This document shows, piece after piece, positions 1 through 12,689 of a stretch of 64,000 bases of DNA. Each line of letters starts with the position of its first letter. Positions within the stretch are counted from its first letter, which is position 1. Under the pieces are notes generated by a model, which was not told the origin of the DNA, ran no database searches, and was given only the letters and a program-made list of their open reading frames with translations. A program made the position numbers and the translations under genes. The stretch covers positions 84,830,666 through 84,894,665 of the forward strand of contig NC_073745.1 of assembly GCF_029784135.1 (NCBI RefSeq). The letters run 5' to 3'. The DNA comes from Toxorhynchites rutilus septentrionalis. Its lineage: Eukaryota > Arthropoda > Insecta > Diptera > Culicidae.

Positions 1-117
1 TTACCTTTTTTCGTCGACCGGTTTCGAGCTCGATGTTGCCCATCTACTGGACGGTGTCCAACTGGTTACAATAAGTACTAACACATATTCGTACACATAT
101 CAGTACTCGTCGTTAGA

Positions 118-885
118 CTATCTCCACCCCCTTCTCTAAGAGGGTGCTGCCTTACAAAAGAAACACAAATTTCTGCATTACTCGAGAATTAATCATGCAA
201 ATGAAATGAAATGTGGATGTGAAGGTTTTAGGGTGCTATAAATGTTTCTATGGTGGTTAGACTCTCCACCCCCCTATCTAAGGGGGGGGGGGGAGTTGTT
301 TCTGCCATACAAATGAAACACAAATTTCTGCATTACTCGAGAAGTAATCAAGCAAATGAAACCAAATTTGGCATGTGGAGGTTTTTTTAGGGTGCAATCA
401 ATGTTTCTATGGTGGTTAGACTCTCCAACCCACTCTCTAAGGGGGAACTGCCATACAAATGAAAGACAAATTTCTGCATAATTTGAAAACTAATCAAGCA
501 AATGGAGTCATGCGAATGTTTGAGGGAACACGAAACGTTTCTATGGTGAATAGACATACAAATGAAGCATACATTTATGAATAATTCAAGAACTAATCAA
601 GCAAACTGAACCAAATTTGGCATCTGGAAGTTTTAGGGGGCAAGAAACATTTCCAAAGTTCAACACTCCTCCCACCTTTCTCAGGGGAAAAAATTGCTCT
701 CTTTAGGGCTGTCTTTATTCTATCATATTTTCTGTATAAACCATTTATTCCATGTAACGGAGAAACATGTTATTTGCAAGTGGTTTAAAAATCTCGAACG
801 AGAATTGTGTTTGAAAATAAGCTGATATTATAATGATGAGTTTTGTTAGAAATACTAGGAATTTTATAGCAAAAGGTAAATTCAA
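118..885 (+). repeat. Helitron-type minisatellite body, truncated
   Basis: About five diverged units of roughly 120-135 bp share the core 'catacaaatgaaacacaaat', 'ctcgagaa.taatcaagcaaa' and 'tttctatggtggttagac'. The same units form the interior of the Helitrons at 3982-5787 and 47786-51929, and the stretch 720-880 matches their 3' part. The terminal cagCTAG is missing, so this copy is truncated on the right. No coding capacity is seen. Confidence 0.7.
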
Positions 886-2193
886 CGGGGTCGGTTCCTA
901 ACTATGATAGAGCATTTGAACTCTCATTGTTCCGGAGTCTGTTCATCAAATATGATCCTCTATCACCTACTGAAAAAATCGAGATTAACTACCTGACACC
1001 ATGTGTGTAGATTAACGGATTTCTGATACAAGTTTTTAATTTTTCCTAAAAGAGCAATCTGTACTGATTTTGTGAACAATGTTTCGTTATTTTCTGTAGT
1101 TCTAGCTTTGGACAGTATACTCAAAATAAATGAATGTAGTAAGATCCATATCGACGAACCGTAAATGATTGCAGACAAGCTTGTTGTTAGACTTGCAGGA
1201 ATTGGAACCGAATTATTGAGTGTAAGGCGTTTATCAAAATCATGCTTTTGAACAGAATCATTGATGGGGGTTTCTGGTTGAAATTCATATCGGTTGGCAT
1301 CGGCTCATTGATTTTTTATATGTATGATTTTTGTGCTGAGATGTGAGATGAAATGTAGTGTGTGTGGGGAAAATGGGATGAATTTGCGATATCAGATAAA
1401 GTTAGGATACATTCGAAATAGTTAATCCAAAAACAAAATAATTAAAAAACAGCCAATTCAATAATGTGATGTAATAACATGTACTTGATTCTGTTTACTG
1501 CATCCATTTGGTTGTGTCATCACGAATGTGATAATCGACTAGCACGAGGGAGTTTGTTTCTAACCCATATCGTGTCCTCCTGCCAGGCAATGATAGCACA
1601 CTGATAGTCTTTAATTAGCAGTGATTTCTTTGGCTACGCGGTCTGGAGTCTGTGTGCAGTCGACTTATCAATATTACCACCAAGTGGGTCCAATTGGGGA
1701 GATGTCTGCTGCTGTGGGAAATCACAAACGTTGGCGCGCTCTCGGTGTGGTACTCTTATACTGAGATTTAATGTCTAAGCTGATTGGTGTACCGCATTGG
1801 AGAAATTTAGCATACTTGAATCGTTCCGCCAGTTAGCATGAGTTGACCTTTTGTCATTAATCAAATTTTTTCCGCATGTTGAATCTTATTCAGTTTATTC
1901 ATAAAATGGATTATCTATTACTTGACACATCACTCAATGAGTGCTGTATTGACACTATTGACAAATCCATCTAATTATATAAAAAGTTATTATGTTATTA
2001 TATAACTTTCAAACGAGTGGTGTCGAAGTGAAAGACGATGTTTGATTCCAAAAACACCGTTTTTCTAGACTTGCAAAAAAAGTTATGAAATGGATTTGTA
2101 AATCGTGAAGCATTATTTATAAGTCATTCTATGAACTTATTGTGTGATGTTTTGATACATCAAAGATTGAACGGCATTTTTTTTTGAAAATAG
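886..2193. other. No recognisable gene
   Basis: AT-rich DNA with only short, unconserved open frames. I see no transposase, RT or host-gene motif and no clear terminal repeats in this stretch. Confidence 0.5.
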
Positions 2194-2954
2194 TATACTG
2201 CCGTTCTATGCATAGTTGTCTCATGTTCCGAAATCAGCAACTGAGAAAAACGCAATCAAAGTTTTCTGGCATATTTGTCTACAAAAAGCTCTAAGCATTT
2301 CAATTTAGCAATACACCGGGTTTTTTATAAGCACTATTCTATTGTTTAGTGAAATGTGATGAGATCCCCTCACTGAATCAATCAAGCTTGCTTACGGATT
2401 TAAAAATTCATGGTGGCACTGTTATGCCTAGAACATCAACATGGGACAATTGAACTTGATGTTGTTTTTTGATATACTGGGAACAAACAATATTTTTTTT
2501 TGTGTTTTTCCGAAAGATCATGCATAAAACATCGTTTTATGAAGAAATGAGTGATCTGCAATACCTTCGCAGAATATAAATCTCATTGTTATTAGGCATT
2601 TGTTAACAAGGTGTACACGTGTTCTGTTAAACTTTTTCTTATTTGTTTGGGAATTAGTTCGTTCTTCCAAACCAGAAAAGAGTGCATTAGGCCTGCTGAA
2701 ACTGTGACATGAAATTCTTGTACTTAAATCGACTTATTCGATATGGATCAACAAAAAATACATGGTGGGACAGTTATGAATAGAATATCAACATGGGACA
2801 ATTGAACTTGATGTTGTTTTTTTAAAAGTTGGGAATAAACTATATGTTTTTTTGTGTTTTTCCGTAAGATTATGCATAAAAACAACGTTTTATGAAGAAA
2901 AGTGAAAATTGCCAAAATGTAACATGGGACAACTATGCGTAGAACGGCAGTATA
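2194..2954. mobile_element. Nonautonomous inverted-repeat element with TA flanks
   Basis: Terminal inverted repeats of 34 bp with two mismatches: the left end (2194-2227) begins 'tatactgccgttct' and the right end (2921-2954) is its reverse complement. If the outer TA is the target duplication, the element is 2196-2952. Inside, 2410-2555 and 2761-2905 are diverged direct repeats sharing 'aacatgggacaattgaactt'. There is no transposase ORF. A MITE mobilised by a Tc1/mariner-like enzyme fits the TA flank; the family is not identified. Confidence 0.7.
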
Positions 2955-3564
2955 CCTCGTACCACTCCACCTTCATGTTTCAGGTGGACGATATCGCTCT
3001 CTGCCTTGGGTCACAAGGAAGAAGAGTGCGTCGGTGTTCTATGGCATTGAATATTTGCTCTATCATCTAAGTTTTCTCCGAATCGGGTTTTTTTACTCTT
3101 TGTTTAAAATAAAACGAGAAACACCTCCAGCGTTCCCAACGACTTATTGCTCCGTAAAAGTAAATCCTGGAAAACGGAGTCCGCTAATTAGCTTTATCGC
3201 TACGAGCCTTCTCTAGACCCACAACACGACTCCCGACGGTGCGAGAAAAGAAAACAAGCGTGTTTTTTTGTTTCGAAACAAAATAATGTCGTACGCAGAA
3301 ACCGCTTTCTCATTTTTTGTTCTTGTGTGTGGGCGGGAAAAGCACGACTTTAACGATGCCGAGAATTGCTGAGCAACCATTATTTATGCCGATAATGATG
3401 ATTAAGACAAACGTCACTTGGATGGTCCAAATTGTGGTTTTGGGTTCAGCAATTTGTCGCAATCAAATAGAGAATAGTTTGGGAGGAAAGTTTTACGGCT
3501 GGTGGATAAGCGTGGTTGTTAGTAACGTTTATTCTTGAAATATAGAAATTCATTTCGTACATTA
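2955..3564. other. No recognisable gene
   Basis: Two short open frames (2935-3216 and 3317-3538) show no recognisable domain and are most likely chance. No repeat is recognised. Confidence 0.4.
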
Positions 3565-3690
3565 TTTACGATCTTGGATCTATATTCAGAAGATCGATCT
3601 TTTCCTCTCCGATTTCCGATTTTTTGGATCGATTCTTTATATTCCGAAAAATCGCGAAAATAGATCTTTTCTATTCGATCTCTTCGATCT
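3565..3690. repeat. GATC/GATCTT-rich cluster
   Basis: Dense irregular repetition of 'gatc', 'gatctt' and 'gatcgat'. A similar cluster lies at 6045-6185, on the other side of the Helitron at 3982-5787. Subterminal repeats of a DNA transposon are one possible explanation. Confidence 0.45.
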
Positions 3691-3981
3691 TTTAGATCAT
3701 AGAAATTGTTATGTAAATTTGTTTTCCAGTGAACATTGATTTTAATTTCAGAAAAAAAACCACCTGATAAATTTCATAAACTTTGGATCCCGTTTCATTA
3801 CAAAACAAGTGGTCACAAGTTATATTTTCACCATCACATTCTCTAGACTGACAGTGAATATTGTAACGAAAGTGGATGGCGACATCAGGTCAAGCTGAAG
3901 CGTTTATTTCTAGAACTGTGTCTGCTACCAAGATTTCGATTAAATGCCATACGTATGGCACGGTTGGATTTCATGGGATTA

Positions 3982-5787
3982 CTAGCTGACCCGGCAAACT
4001 TCGTCCCACCCAAAATTTGTTTTTTGTTATCACATCCACGTTTTCCTACTAAGCGCACGTTCATGGGTCCAATCGCAGAACTGTTCATTGATTGATCTTC
4101 TAATCTACCCTTTAAAATTATTTTTCACTATAAAATTTCAGTACTTCTCCAAAAACTCGACATTATAATATCAGATGATTTTCAGACATAATTCTCGTGC
4201 AAGATTTATCATCCACTTGCAAATAACATATTTCTCCGATACATGGAATAAATATTTGATACAGAAAATATTATAGAATGAAGACAGCTCTAAATCGGAC
4301 ACCTCTTTTCTCGAATTTTGCTGTTATCAACACATTCGGCGATCCATTTTTATTTTTATAGATAGAAGACGATATAGGAGTGCGTTTTATCACATTAAAA
4401 TCCATTTCCACTTTCGAAAGAAGATCAGTTTCGTTACAGCAAACATCAAACGGACTAACAACGCTTATCAATATGTAATTGTAGAACACATGCGAATTGA
4501 ATTTTTCGATTTTTCCCATTCTCCTTCAGAGTTTTCCGAAAATTTGCAATTGTGCATTATTTTTATGGGACCTTCTCTCCTTTCCAGTGGAGGAAAGGTG
4601 TCATACCATCATATAAACATTTCTCGTACCAAAAACCCTCACATCCTAAATTTGGCTCCATTTGCTTGATTAGTTCTCGAGTTGTGCAGAAGTTTGTCTT
4701 TCATTTGTATGGGAGCCCTCCTTTAGAGATGGGGGGAAAAGTGTCGAACCACCATAGAAACGTTTATCGATCCCTAAAACCTCTACATGCTAAGTTCGAT
4801 TCCATTTGTTTGATAAGTTCTCGAGTTGTTCAGCGCCCTCCCCTCTTTAGAGAAGGGAAATTAGTATCAAACTTTATGGTGATTTGCTCATTTATTGCTC
4901 CCTAAAACCTCCATTTGCCAAAGTTGGTTCCATTTGCTTGATTAGTTCTCGAGTTATGCAGAAATTTGTGTTTCATTTCTATGGCCATTTCTATTTATAT
5001 TTCTATTCCTTAGTTCTTGAATAATGCAGAAATGTATGCTTCATTTGTATGCCAGCCCCCCTCCCTCAGAGAGAGGGGAGGAATGTCTATTCACCATAGA
5101 AACGTTTCGTGATTCCTAAAACCTTCCCATGTCAAATTTGGCTTCATTAGCTTGATTAGTTTTCAAGTTATGCAGAAATTTGTCTTGCATTTGTATGGCG
5201 GCTCTCCCTTAGAGAGGGGGGTGGAGTGTCTAACCACCATAGAAACATTTAATGCACCCTAAAACCTCCACATGCCTAATTTGGTTTCATTTACTTGATT
5301 AATTCTCGAGTAATGCAGAAATTTGTGTTCCATTTGTATGGCAGCTCCACCTTAGATAAGGGGGTGGAGTGTCTAACCAACGTAAAAACATTTATTGCAC
5401 CCTATAAGCTTCACATGCCAAATTTGGCTTCATTAGCTTGATTAGTTTTCGAGTTACGCAGAATTTTGTCTTTCATTTGTATGGCGCACCCAATACCCCC
5501 CCCCCGCCCCTTAGAGAGGGGGTTGGAGAGTCTAACTACCATAGAATCATTTATTGCATTTTTCGTTTCATTTGCTTGATTAATTCCCGAGTAATGTAGA
5601 AATTTGTGTTTAATTTGTATGGCAATCCCCCCTTAGAGAGGGGTGAGGGGTCTCAAACTATCACGAAAACCTTCCCCGGCCCCAAAAACCCCTACATACC
5701 AATTTTTATGTTGATCGATTCAGTCCATATTCACATAATCCATAAGAATCAGACAGACAGACAGAAATCCATTTTTATATATTTAGA
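3982..5787 (-). mobile_element. Nonautonomous Helitron, reverse orientation
   Basis: Read on the minus strand, it begins TCTAAATATATAAAAATGG at 5787 followed by a 'ctgtctgtctgtctg' run. It ends 'gtttgccgggtcagCTAG' at 3982 and lies between A and T, as Helitrons do (5' TC, 3' CTRR, insertion at A^T, no target duplication). Its middle (about 4550-5650) is a tandem array of diverged units of about 130 bp around 'tcatttgtatgg' and 'ctcgag'. There is no Rep/helicase ORF; open frames in it are by-products of the minisatellite. Confidence 0.8.
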
Positions 5788-6044
5788 TTGTCAGCGTAGT
5801 TGTGGATGAATATCATTTGTTGAATTTCTAGTAATAATTTTCAATTGACTTATTTAATATCATAATTCCGTCATGGGATAAACGCCTTGGAAGATACAAT
5901 TTTTATGTGCTTTCAAGTTTTTTTGTGACCTCCATTCTTAGATTCAAAATAAAATGCCTCTGATGTCTGAATAGAAACGTGAAAAGTTCATTCCATGTTT
6001 AAAGAAAACAAAACACTTATGTGGAACAAGTAAATAAATTGAAA

Positions 6045-6185
6045 AAATGCAATCGATTTTTCAAAAATCGATTCAGCAAAGATCGATTTTTTGGCACCGA
6101 TTTAATCAGTGAATCGATCCCTACGCCGTCTAGAAAATCGGTCCATCATGATCGATCTTTTTCTAAAGATCGCCCAATCCCTATT
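6045..6185. repeat. GATCGATTTT-rich cluster
   Basis: Irregular 'aatcgatttt' and 'gatcgatctt' motifs, resembling the cluster at 3565-3690 across the intervening Helitron. The small open frame crossing it (6021-6305) is a by-product. Confidence 0.45.
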
Positions 6186-8782
6186 CACATGTTTCTTTTT
6201 CTTGTTTCGTTCCAGGTTATAAAGGTAAGACATTCACAACTCAATGGGAGACTGGACTTCTGTCAAATTGAATATTTTGAACGTTTCCTAATCGTTTTCA
6301 TTTGATATAGGGCAAACAAAGCAAAGCTATTTGATAATAGTTATATAAGCTGTGAATTGCGGTTTGCGATTCAAAGATGGAGTAGGATCGAAAAATCCGT
6401 CCAACGGCTATTTACTGAAATGACTTCCCGTATAACCTAAAACTTCACCAAAATGAAATGCAATGGAATCGGGATGGATGTGAGGAAGCAAAGACGCGGG
6501 AAGGCGAGAAGCCGATGGATTGAACGCTGCCTTGCTATATTTCTTCACATACATGCAACATTTTAACAACGTTTACTTACAAACTCGTTACAATAAAAAG
6601 CTGCGCCTTATTGGTGCGTGTTTTTCGCGATAAATGCAATTAGCGCTGCACTGGCACTCGAATCATCACAGTAAAAACTGCAAAAACCATCAATATTTTC
6701 TGTTTCTATGGGATGACCCAAAAATATTATAACATTTGAAAATATGAGTGTTGAGAAATTTTTTTTACCGAAATCTTCGATTTAGTAGCATGTTAATTTG
6801 GTGAGTTTTTTTCCGATCAAAACTACCAAACGATACATTATGTCACAACAACGGCATTAAGAAAGGATAGACTCACGTGCCGACCGTGCAAACCGTGTGC
6901 CGATGGCCAACAAGAAATGTTTACATGTCCGTCTGCACTGGTTATGTACACACTTCTCATGGGAAGGAGGGTATATGTATGACCTACTACTAGTGCTCAC
7001 AAATTATGGATCGTTTTTTTTCTGCTTATGTATTAGAGAACTACAAAAAATGTGAATGAAAACTCCACCTCGACGACGAGAATAGCGAGCCAGCCAGCAT
7101 GTGCGGGAGTAGTTCTGCTATACGTCCGTTGTCTAGAATGTGTCATGTTTGTGTAGTACATGCATGTAGTTAGAACGCAGGTTATGATGGGTGAAACAAA
7201 GCATACGATTATGGGTGGTTCACACGACGGTGGCCCAAAGGTTACCGGAGGTGAGAAATTGTGAATGGAACAAACACTACCCTCAAATTCTAAATGTTCA
7301 TCATACTTTCGGGTTAGATTATTAGCAATTAGACGTCGTTGGTGCTACAGCAACGACACGTGAGTTCAGCCCCACTCTACAATGCCTGGAAATACTTAGC
7401 AAAATAAGTTTCAAGATAAAAACAGTTTGCGACTAACTCTCTGAATGTGTCGCATTGTTCCCCGCTGGCAGCAAAATCGATTAGCATGGAAAATGAGAGA
7501 AAACTCTTGCTCTTACGAGCAGCACAACAAACGGCCGCAGGCAGGTTTCCCAGGCGTCTGTAAGTCTAAAGCGTTTTTTTTTTGTTTTTTTTTGGTTTTT
7601 TTTCTTTTATGTTGTTATCTTCGGAGAAATTTAATATCCTCCATAATCAGACCGATAAATGATGATTGATACATAAGAAGGAGACACAAAGCGTCGATTT
7701 CTGAAACCAGACAATATGTCTCTCTTTCGAAACAGTCATGCCTGTGAAAAAAGAAAAATAACAATCCCAACCTCCAGACTGTGGTCTGTTTATCAACACG
7801 AATATTAAATCATTCATGGACTAAAAAGCATCTGAAAAAAATTAACGAGCCTAACAACTCTGAAATACGATATGTTGCCTGCTAAATCTTTGGGATAATG
7901 TGAATTAGGTTGGTTTCAGCTTCACAGTGTCCTGTCGAAAAGTGGCAGCCCTATCAAACATTTTCCAACAGAATGATCTGTAAATATGCGAAATAAATAT
8001 AGTTAATTTGAATGAAACTGAGCATCTTTCACTGGAGTAAAATTTTTTTGGCTCAAGAGTACTTACAAAAAAGTGTACGTATTTTAGATTTACTTTATTC
8101 TACTTTGTGAAAAAAATGAGCACAAAGATTCTTGTTTTTGGAAACAAAAAAAAAACACATTACATTTTGAATAAGTCAAAAATCATCCATTTTCCATTCA
8201 TAATTGGTTTGATACAAACCACCTGCGATGTATGAAAACAGAGAGTAATAGAAAAAATTTGATCAGATTCATGATTGAATTAAATAGGCTTCTTTTGTCA
8301 TTTGAGTCTTTATCATTCGGTAAAAATTTATTTGATGCTTTGAGTCGTCATTAACTTATTTTTTTTGACTTGCAACATTTTACAAATGCTACTGAATTTA
8401 CTTGTTTATTATTATTATCATCGTTTGGGAATACTTTGGATTTTTTTCTATTTAGAGATGTTAGAATTATCAACTTTTTAGAAAAAATAATCAACCGTAC
8501 CCTAAATGTTCAGTTTGGACGAAACCTCAAAAAATTGCTCTTTAATGGTTTCTAGATGTCAACGGTGTATCATTTTTAAAAAGCTTACGCGTTTCTCCAA
8601 ACATGTCCAAAATTACGGAAGGTTTATTTTGGAGATATGTTGCATTTTTGGCCGAATGTGGCAAACAATTTTAATTTTTTTTACCGAAAACGGAAGATAT
8701 CTAGATGAAGTTTCTATAAAAAAATATCAAACAGCACCTCTAAAAGTTGTGTTAAAGATACGACTGCTTTGTTGACGTAGTA
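6186..8782. other. No recognisable gene
   Basis: Mixed-composition DNA with short open frames only (for example 7445-7669 and 8370-8775) and a poly-T tract near 7575-7607. I recognise no transposon end, coding motif or RNA gene. Confidence 0.4.
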
Positions 8783-9328
8783 CTGTAAAACCTGTTTTTG
8801 TGCGTTTTTTGCGCGAATTTTTTTTGTGCGGTTTTTTTTGTGCGGTATATGAAAAGAAGCATATTTGACGATGTTATCGTCCATATAGTTTTTTTTCGAT
8901 TGTTTATATGCATTTCAGTGCGTAAAAAACATATTTGCGTCTCAATTATCCACCTCTGAAATCATTTCCCTCCTCCCATCAAATGCTCTAATTTTTTCCA
9001 AGTTTTTGCATGACATGATTTCTAACAGCAACACGTTTCAACATGCAACTAAAAGCACAAAACAGCCACGCTCAACCCAAAAGGAAAACTGTTCCATCGC
9101 AATGCAGGGAAACAAAAGGAAATTGAACGGTGAACGGCGTGGATTTGAGTTATTTTCTAGGGAGAAATATTTTTTATGCGGTCCCTATCTACGACACAAA
9201 AAAAATTTTTTTTCAACATGTGTACCGAACAAGATTTTTTAAAGTTACTGGTAATGTTTTGCACGATTATTTTTATACGATTTTTTTTGTGCGGTCTCTA
9301 TCCCCCGCACAAAAAAGGTTTGCCTGTA
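8783..9328. mobile_element. Short inverted-repeat element (pogo/Tigger-like ends)
   Basis: The left end 'tactgtaaaacctgtttttg' (8781-8800) is matched by the reverse complement of the right end, 'tacaggcaaacctttttt', near 9315-9330. Each is followed inward by repeated 'ttttttgtgcggt'. A TA precedes both ends. The size is about 545 bp with no transposase. The ends resemble the CAGT-AACC ends of pogo/Tigger elements, which is an inference from short matches. Confidence 0.5.
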
Positions 9329-9524
9329 CTACGAAATTATTTTAATCAATTCGCTTGTTTATCACTTCTGATTTTATAAAAAAAAGTATCAACTGTTTAG
9401 TAAGATTTTGTGATAGTCCGGGTAAGCGTGAATGATTTACGAAGAAACAGATGGAGATAGTAGATTCATAATTTATTATTTTCCTCTTTATCGAATGTCG
9501 TCGAATGTCGATATTTGTATATCT

Positions 9525-9590
9525 TAATTATCAATACATATACCTATTTATCAATACATAACCTATACCTAATTATCAATACATAACATG
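9525..9590. repeat. Short tandem repeat
   Basis: About three copies of a 20-25 bp unit containing 'tatcaatacata' and 'acctatacct'. Confidence 0.6.
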
Positions 9591-9644
9591 CCACTTTAAA
9601 GTCTGTAGTTTTTAAAAAAGTAAATTATAAAAATCTTTACCAGA

Positions 9645-9775
9645 GATGCCAACCTTCCTGTTTTTTTCAGGATTTCCCAGCCTTTTTTGACGCTCGCTGA
9701 TATCTCGCTGATATAACACTCAATTTAGCCTGATTTTACTGAAATGATCCTGATTTTTGCAACTTAATATTTTCG
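9645..9775 (-). mobile_element. Terminal fragment of the hAT-like element family
   Basis: 'agatgccaaccttcctg', 'tcaggatttcccag' and 'cactcaattt' are the reverse complement of the right end of the complete copy at 15071-16008. Only this end is present. Confidence 0.6.
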
Positions 9776-10737
9776 GATGTTTAAAACATGTAGTCTCGAC
9801 TCTTACTTAACATTTTCTAATTTTTCCACAAAAACTCATCATTATAATATAGAATCGTTATCAGATACAGTTTCTTGTTTAATACCTTCTATAATTTTTG
9901 AAAAAAACGAGTTGAATACATATTCGATACCGTAAAGTTAAATATCAATAATATTTTTTAGTTAAAAAAAGCGTCTATTTCAATGACAGAACACGAAGTT
10001 CGATTCCGTCAATGCGAATTGAATGAATGATCATTGAGAATATTATTACGAGGTCATTTTTTTCTCATTCCGGAATCTTACTTCAAGAATGATAGCTTTA
10101 CAGACATTTGGCAGATTTTATATGTATAACATAAAAGTATATATGATTCAAAACCATATGAGAATATGTTAATGTATTCCAGGACGAACTTCCAGAATAA
10201 GATACTTCCAGATTGTGAAAAGCGTTGTATATCAGGGCAATGTCAAGCTATCAAATTTCGTCGATTTGACAACTCGGAAAATTTCTTTGGAGTCTGCATC
10301 GCGTCACCGCCAAACTAACCGGAAAGTGCACTTTCATATTATCACAGGTTCAGGTCCCTGCAAATTTTTCTCAAGGGAAAATAACTCCAACTCTATGGAC
10401 AGTTCAAAAATACCTTGAACAGTTTTTTACGAGAAAACAAACATGTTCTGGGATGCTAGAATTTTAAACCTGTTTGAAAATTTTGGAGCAAACTGTGTAT
10501 ATAAAACTGAATAAATTTATGTCTTCCTATAAAAATGATGCTTTTGTTATCCCATAACTCGACGCCAACCCAATACGAACTACGCTGATTTCTACCTGAA
10601 TTCTATTTAGAATTTTCTTGATTTTTGAATATTATAGTTGACAACCTTGATCAGAACCAACCAGCGGTCTTTTTCGCAGATGACACACAATGCTTACAGG
10701 CAAATATCTATTCGTTTTACCCTCACCGCTATTTCAG
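9776..10737. other. No recognisable gene
   Basis: AT-rich, no domain recognised. A tRNA B-box-like motif near 9990 ('gttcgattccg') stands alone without an A box and is not called. Confidence 0.4.
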
Positions 10738-10830
10738 ATACAGTAGAACCCCGACTATCCGCGAATGTCCGTGCTTGTCCACGGTGAGGGGGGTAGGGGT
10801 TATGAATAATGTCCACGTGGACACGCCTCA
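10738..10830 (+). mobile_element. Pogo-like terminal fragment
   Basis: 'tacagtagaaccccgacta' followed by 'tccgcg' resembles a pogo/Tigger-type terminal repeat. A short palindrome 'gtccacgtggac' lies just inside. I did not find the matching right end, so this is a fragment at best. Confidence 0.4.
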
Positions 10831-11074
10831 TAAGTATAGTATGAATGAAGTCTGAAATTTGTTCAGAATTTTCAAGATTTTTTAAAACTGTCCACCCTTA
10901 GTACTTCGAATTTTTTAATAGAAAAATTGAGCTGTCTGAGAGTGTTGCCCGGTCGAACATCCATCTTTTTCTCATATTGTTGAATTTATTCACTGTAATC
11001 TATACTTTTAGAGTAACTCACATAAAAATTACTTATATTTCTGGGATCAAATGAGTTAAATACGCAAAAGTACG

Positions 11075-11400
11075 CATTATGCATTTCTCTTAATTTCTGA
11101 TATTTCTGCGTACTTTCCTTGCGATACCCGCAATCCAATGTTGCACAGCTGTATTATCAATCTATTTCGATATTTTGTCCCAAAGTTTTATCATCTGTAC
11201 ATTGTTCTTAGCTATTTTCCAATCTTCTGCATCCTCTGCTTCAAGATTACCTAATATTTTTCTATTGGGCTGAATTGAGGACAATTGGGTGGATCTAGGT
11301 TCTTGTCCTAGATCCAAAAAGTCCATCAAACAAACAAGACTGTCACAAAAAACATGACTTTCGGGACAAATACCTTGCCAAATCACGAACATACGAGCAA
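11075..11400 (-). pseudogene. Tc1-like transposase, C-terminal relic
   Basis: Read on the minus strand, the frame carries FARMFVIWQGIC, then EPRSTQLSSIQPNRK, AEDAEDWKI and, after one stop, DNTAVQHWIAGIARKVRR. This order matches the C-terminal half of insect Tc1-like transposases that have a V.WQ(A/G)IC segment, a P..IQP..K segment near the last acidic residue, and a basic IRRKVR tail. The N-terminal part lies at 12690-13150 on the same strand; between them sits the hAT-type element 11437-12259. In-frame stops make it a pseudogene. Family placement rests on motif order only. Confidence 0.5.
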
Positions 11401-11436
11401 ATTAATCCATGAATGTGAATTCAAATCTGCCAGGGA

Positions 11437-12259
11437 CAGGGCTCTGCATAGTCATAGTCAACTGAGGATAGTCAGCGGACTATCTGACTGACTATATCCA
11501 TAGTCAGTTAGTAATGACTTTTGGCTTCTTTACGCAGTTTCTCCGCCAAAACGACTGAACAGTCAATCGGGCGTTTAGTCGTTATCTCCCTCTACCGACT
11601 CGACTGTATCATTTCATTCCTCCCAGTCAAATTGTCCTCATTGCATTTTGAAGTGACTTCTCCCAAATCGAATTCGTTCCTCTCTTTCTCTCTCCCATGT
11701 ACATGTGCATGCATCGAAGTTTGAGTTCAACGTGGTTTGACATACGCTACAGGTGAGCTAGATTCTTTTGTATCGTACACGAAAATTACTTACATGTATA
11801 AAATAACGTGCAGTGTGTGTGCGATATTTTGCACGCCTAATACTAACGCGAGAACCTTTATAGCATACTTGATAAATGTCTAAGTTCGTTGGTTTGAGTT
11901 CACGATGGGTGGACAATAAACCGATGGGGTAACTTCTTTTTTGCATCAGAAATCATGTTTTCGTTCCTCTTTATATGAACGTAAAAATAATATTGCGTAC
12001 GCGGGTATGAATTAGTGTCAGGGGGAAATGAAAGTGTGATTGAAGTCAGTTGAATGAAGAGGCAGATTTGTTTTCATTAGTCGAGTCAGTTAAAATAACC
12101 ACTGACTGGACTAGTTCACCAGTCATTCTCGCTAGTCAACGCTAGTCAATTCATCTTCTAGTCAAGTCACTTTTTGTTGGCGGCGACTGCCGAAGCAGTT
12201 CTAGTCGAAGCGAAGCTGCTGAGAGCGAAGCGAAGCACCTTCGAATATTTCGGGCCCTG
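11437..12259. mobile_element. hAT-type nonautonomous element with 8-bp target duplication
   Basis: It begins CAGGGCTCTG (11437) and ends GGGCCCTG (12259). It is flanked by gccaggga (11429-11436) and gctaggga (12260-12267), an 8-bp duplication with one change, as expected for hAT transposons. Both ends are rich in 'agtca/tgact' motifs (11450-11530 and 12080-12190), like the subterminal sites hAT transposases bind. It is 823 bp long with no transposase ORF. It sits inside the Tc1-like relic. Confidence 0.75.
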
Positions 12260-12689
12260 GCTAGGGACACCACCTAGGTAAGATTTTTTAGCCAGGAAAC
12301 TGTCCGAAATTCATCTTTAAGTTTTCAAGTCAAGTAAGTTGTTAATTAGCAAGCATTCTTCGTTGTACTTCATGAACGTTTGGTCATATCTGAAAAGTGA
12401 CGGTCTGCCAAGACGAGTCAAAAAAGCATATAATCTAACGCCAGAAAAAGACAACATCTTCTGAAAGGACTCCTAGTAAAAAAGAATCCTGGTTTATTGT
12501 TGCAGGAGTTACGAAAGGTTCATTTTTCAGTATACAGCTTTTTCTGGAATTTACCATTTTTATGTTGTGTGTTCCTGAGCACTTTGCAGATCTAACAAGT
12601 GTGGCAATTAACCACAGACTTCGCTATATTATGGCAGCTAACGGCTGCTTCTTCCGGTAGGTTTCTCTCTTCAAGAGACCGAACCCAAT

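Noticed and set aside
4552..4905. Open frame of 117 codons with repeated SICLISSRVVQ
   Set aside because: A product of the Helitron minisatellite; the repeated peptide follows the DNA unit.
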